Origin: Riptortus pedestris | Taxonomy: Eukaryota; Arthropoda; Insecta; Hemiptera; Alydidae | Reading direction: 5' to 3' | DNA: 64,000 nt | Assembly: GCA_019009955.1 (NCBI GenBank) | Contig: CM032230.1 | Location: forward strand, 104,692,001-104,756,000 | Shown here: one piece after another, positions 61,279-64,000 of the stretch | Numbering within the stretch: the first letter of the stretch is position 1 | How the letters are laid out: every line of letters begins with the position of its first letter | Position numbers and translations under genes: made by a program | The notes under the pieces: generated by a model | Seen by the model: only the letters and a program-made list of their open reading frames with translations | The model's database searches: none | What the model was told of the DNA's origin: nothing

Positions 61279-61686
61279 TACGCGTAATTTTTAAACTAGA
61301 TATTTAAAATGTTTATGTAATAATAAAGATTAATAAATTTAATGGCTGAAATAGGATAGGGGAGGGGGAAATTCAAAAATTCGAAGTATCACCGTTATTA
61401 TACATCGAATCGAAAAGTAGTATAGTACAAATTGTATTGCAAACTTAAATATTCTATAAAAATTGTTCTATACATATCTTCAATATATTGATTATTAACG
61501 GTGATATTTGCATTTTTTAGTTTTCGAGTTTCGCTACTGAAACCCCATTCCTACCCCTGTCATATTAACAATAAGCTGTTAAACCCAAATACCATATATT
61601 GTTCTCATTGAACTTTTACTTTTTGAGATAAATGCAAATACGTGCGCGCACGCGGGAAATCTGTTAAGTTATCGTGACTGACTTTT
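61135..61686 (-). repeat. Dispersed repeat family M, minus copy
   Basis: tagcagatttcgcttggggt, ggtccatcgatcctacctag, (TA)n at 61242-61276, taatggctgaaatagga, and the far end gttatcgtgactgacttttt. Confidence 0.62.
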
Positions 61687-61689
61687 TTA

Positions 61690-63200
61690 TTTTATTTATA
61701 ACTTATTTTTTGAGATCAAAAACAGAAACTCATTTCGAAAGAAAATATATTCATCTATTTAATTTTTTTCGCTTTAATCAAAATTATTATTAGTTTCTTT
61801 TTGCAATAATAAAATTATAATTTTTTTGAAACTGTTAATTAAAGAAAATAGTTGATTAGAGGAGAAATTGGTAATATCCCAGATCCCTTATGTTCAGCAA
61901 TATTTCCACAATCATCTTGTAGCTCGTCAACACTATACATTTATCATCAGAGCTCCCAACATCTGACATCTGTATTAATGGTGTCTCTTAAGGATTTACT
62001 AGAATAAATCATGGGTAAAATCAAATCTTTAAATTTTATAAATTTGTAAGTTAATTCATTCATTATTCTTCATATTTCTCCTCGCTCTTTCATGACTCCT
62101 TGTGCGGCTGGCAATCTAAAAAACGAAAAAAAAATATAATCAAGATATGTTTGAAAAGTCGTTGACTTGAATTTATTGCCTCAACAATTTTTTGTGGATT
62201 GATTTCTTAATTGTCATTTTGTATCAGCTCTGTTTTAATTTATTTTTGTTTGTTATTTTGGATTTGGCAGTGCCTTGTCTTTTTGTATCTACTTCGTTAC
62301 GTTGTTGCTAGTGAAAATATAAACAATAATTGAATTCATTATACAATAAGCAGATTAGAAGAACAGGTTCTTGTGCAGTGCTTTAAAACTGATTAATAAG
62401 GACTTTTATCATGAGAGGATTTTTAGGAAGGTCATTTTTTGGAATTAATGTAATTTCCATTATCCATTGGACTAGGTGCATTACGGTAGATGTGCAGTAA
62501 TGTCCATTTTATTACGGACATTTCTACTAGGATCAGGCCTTTTCTTGTAGTCCTGCTTCCGAAAGGAACTATTTTTTTTTTCGTTTGTAAAGTCAGTACG
62601 CTCTAATATTTGATAAAGATAGCCGGAGGCAAGTCACGCACCTTCCCTCGAAACTGACATCATAAAACTACCTGACAACGTAGTGTTTTTATACTTTTTT
62701 TTTATAGCATTTTTTTATATCATTCACGAAACTTTTTTTCATCTTCGTCTAAATTCTCATGCCAGTTGGGTAAGACTGGAGTGTATTTTAAATTTTAGTG
62801 TATATACACATACTTGCTAGTGGCTATTTATAGTCTGCAGGCTTTGGACTACATTTGAATGTTTCCAGTGGAAATCTGGATTTCCTTTTCGTGGTATCAA
62901 TCAACAGGTTAAGAATTTACTTGGATTATAACAATGAGGTTGAAAATATATAAAAAGTTACTTTCCGTTTTCTTGGCCAATGGGTGCTGAGAAACTGGGA
63001 AGACGAATTTTAAACACGCGAGAGTCAGCCGGAACCCTTTGAAGTTTTGATAGTACGGTTCCAGTGGTCGATCTGGAAGTACATCAGAACCCAAAATGGT
63101 CTTACAAGAAGCTCTTAGAGCACTCCTGAAATAACTTAAAAGATCGTTGGCTGGGCTCGACAGTTCCTATTGCTTGATTAAAAAGTCCGTTTTTTTTATT
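61690..63200. other. No gene recognised
   Basis: AT-rich spacer between two family M copies, without recognisable coding content. Confidence 0.5.
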
Positions 63201-63201
63201 T

Positions 63202-63710
63202 TAGCAGATTTCCCTTAAGGGAAATCAGCTATTGAGGTCGTACTCATGACGCGATTTTCGAAAAATTTCTTCAAATGTCCATCGATCCTACCCCAGGAGA
63301 TGACGAAAATGAGGCCCGTTCAAAAACGTTTTATGTAAAAAGACAGATGAATTTCTTTAATGGCTGAAATCGGACCAGTGGGAGGGGAGTTTAGAGGGGG
63401 GAATTTCGAAAATTCGATATATCTCCGTTAGTATACGTCGAATCGAAAAGTTTTATAGAAACAATCTTATTGCAAATTAAATGTACTATAAATATTGTAA
63501 TATACATTTATTCTCTATCTTGAATGTTAGCCGAGATATTTAATTTTTTTTTAAGTGTAATAGACGAGCTATGGTCGCTTCTAATCGTACCGCCAAAAGC
63601 TAGTTCGGCCGTTTCCGTAACTATTCGGCACGCATATGGAGATTTCTCTATTGTATAACTTTTCTTGGAAAATCTGCTTAGTTTATGCAGCCCCTGCGTG
63701 ATGGACTTTT
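63202..63710 (-). repeat. Dispersed repeat family M, minus copy lacking the microsatellite
   Basis: tagcagatttcccttaaggg through to cagcccctgcgtgatggact. The (TA)n tract and about 60 adjacent bases are absent, with gttcaaaa joined directly to acgttttatgtaaaaag. Confidence 0.66.
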
Positions 63711-63734
63711 TTTTTTATTTGTTAGAAATTCATC

Positions 63735-63933
63735 TTTAGAAAAAAAAAAATACTTAATCAACTATACAAATATTATTATTAAATATTACGAGGATGAAGA
63801 TCAGTCTATCTCAACAGTTTTAAACTGGCAATTAACCCTTTATGCTCGTGCAATTTTACTACTGTACAGACGTCTCAAGTATGATTATAGTCTGCTATCA
63901 TACGAAAGGTACCTTTTAAAAGAGTCAGGGTAA
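63735..63933 (+). other. Short unidentified open stretch at the window edge
   Basis: An open frame leaving family M copy 63202-63710 includes YYEDEDQSISTVLNWQLTL and ends SYERYLLKESG. No start of its own, no signal peptide, no recognised family. It could be an exon of a gene beyond the window or chance. Confidence 0.15.
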
Positions 63934-64000
63934 AAAATGACAAACCGTATGGGATAAAATTTTATTCTATAATTGTAGTAATGCACTTAGGACATTTGCA

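Overview
This is a eukaryotic nuclear window: AT-rich, intron-containing, dense in (TA)n, (CA)n and (CT)n microsatellites, and packed with decayed retroelements and short non-autonomous repeats. It has no bacterial-style gene packing, no operons and no long intact ORFs. Small secreted-peptide genes with TATA boxes and short exons, a tRNA-derived SINE, a Penelope-like element with a GIY-YIG module, and RTE-like and I/Jockey/R1-like non-LTR relics together suggest an arthropod (insect or crustacean). The species cannot be read from the sequence.

The main content is a cluster of seven small genes for secreted, cysteine-rich peptides, found by joining exons at GT-AG sites. Three are on the + strand (13403-14980, 18597-27414, 28493-31097). 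Four are on the - strand (40321-37262, 44339-42311, 53995-53046, 58264-57599). The two groups converge on a repeat-filled middle at about 31-37 kb. Every gene has a first exon coding for a signal peptide, a phase-1 intron, and a second exon coding for a cysteine ladder. The ladder is C-x4/5-C-x5-CC-x4-CC-x5-CC-x3-7-CC, which resembles a compressed granulin-type CC ladder; one gene is a divergent eight-cysteine version. Five genes add a short third exon after a phase-2 intron; two stop at the end of exon 2. Predicted products are 64-95 residues. The first two genes are recent duplicates that share promoter, exon lengths, splice phases and poly(A)-signal context. The function is unknown; secreted defence, salivary or signalling peptides are possibilities only.

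By region: 0-13 kb holds repeats only, including a near-perfect 49-nt hairpin at 7.05 kb, one SINE, and a Penelope-like relic at 11.4-12.8 kb. 13-31 kb holds the three + strand genes with retroelement relics in and between them. 31-37 kb holds a 28-bp minisatellite and several copies of a microsatellite-bearing repeat. 37-45 kb holds two - strand genes whose introns carry a non-LTR relic, a possible LTR and a SINE. 46-52 kb holds an inverted pair of repeat copies, a SINE with clear target-site duplications, and a 141-bp satellite array. 53-58 kb holds two more - strand genes flanking a large inverted repeat split by a non-LTR insertion. 58-64 kb holds repeats only.

A dispersed element of about 0.5-0.9 kb, with at least thirteen copies or fragments and usually a (TA)n tract at a fixed internal position, is the most abundant repeat. 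Exon joins, families and repeat classes were inferred by eye; no alignment, database search or expression data was available.
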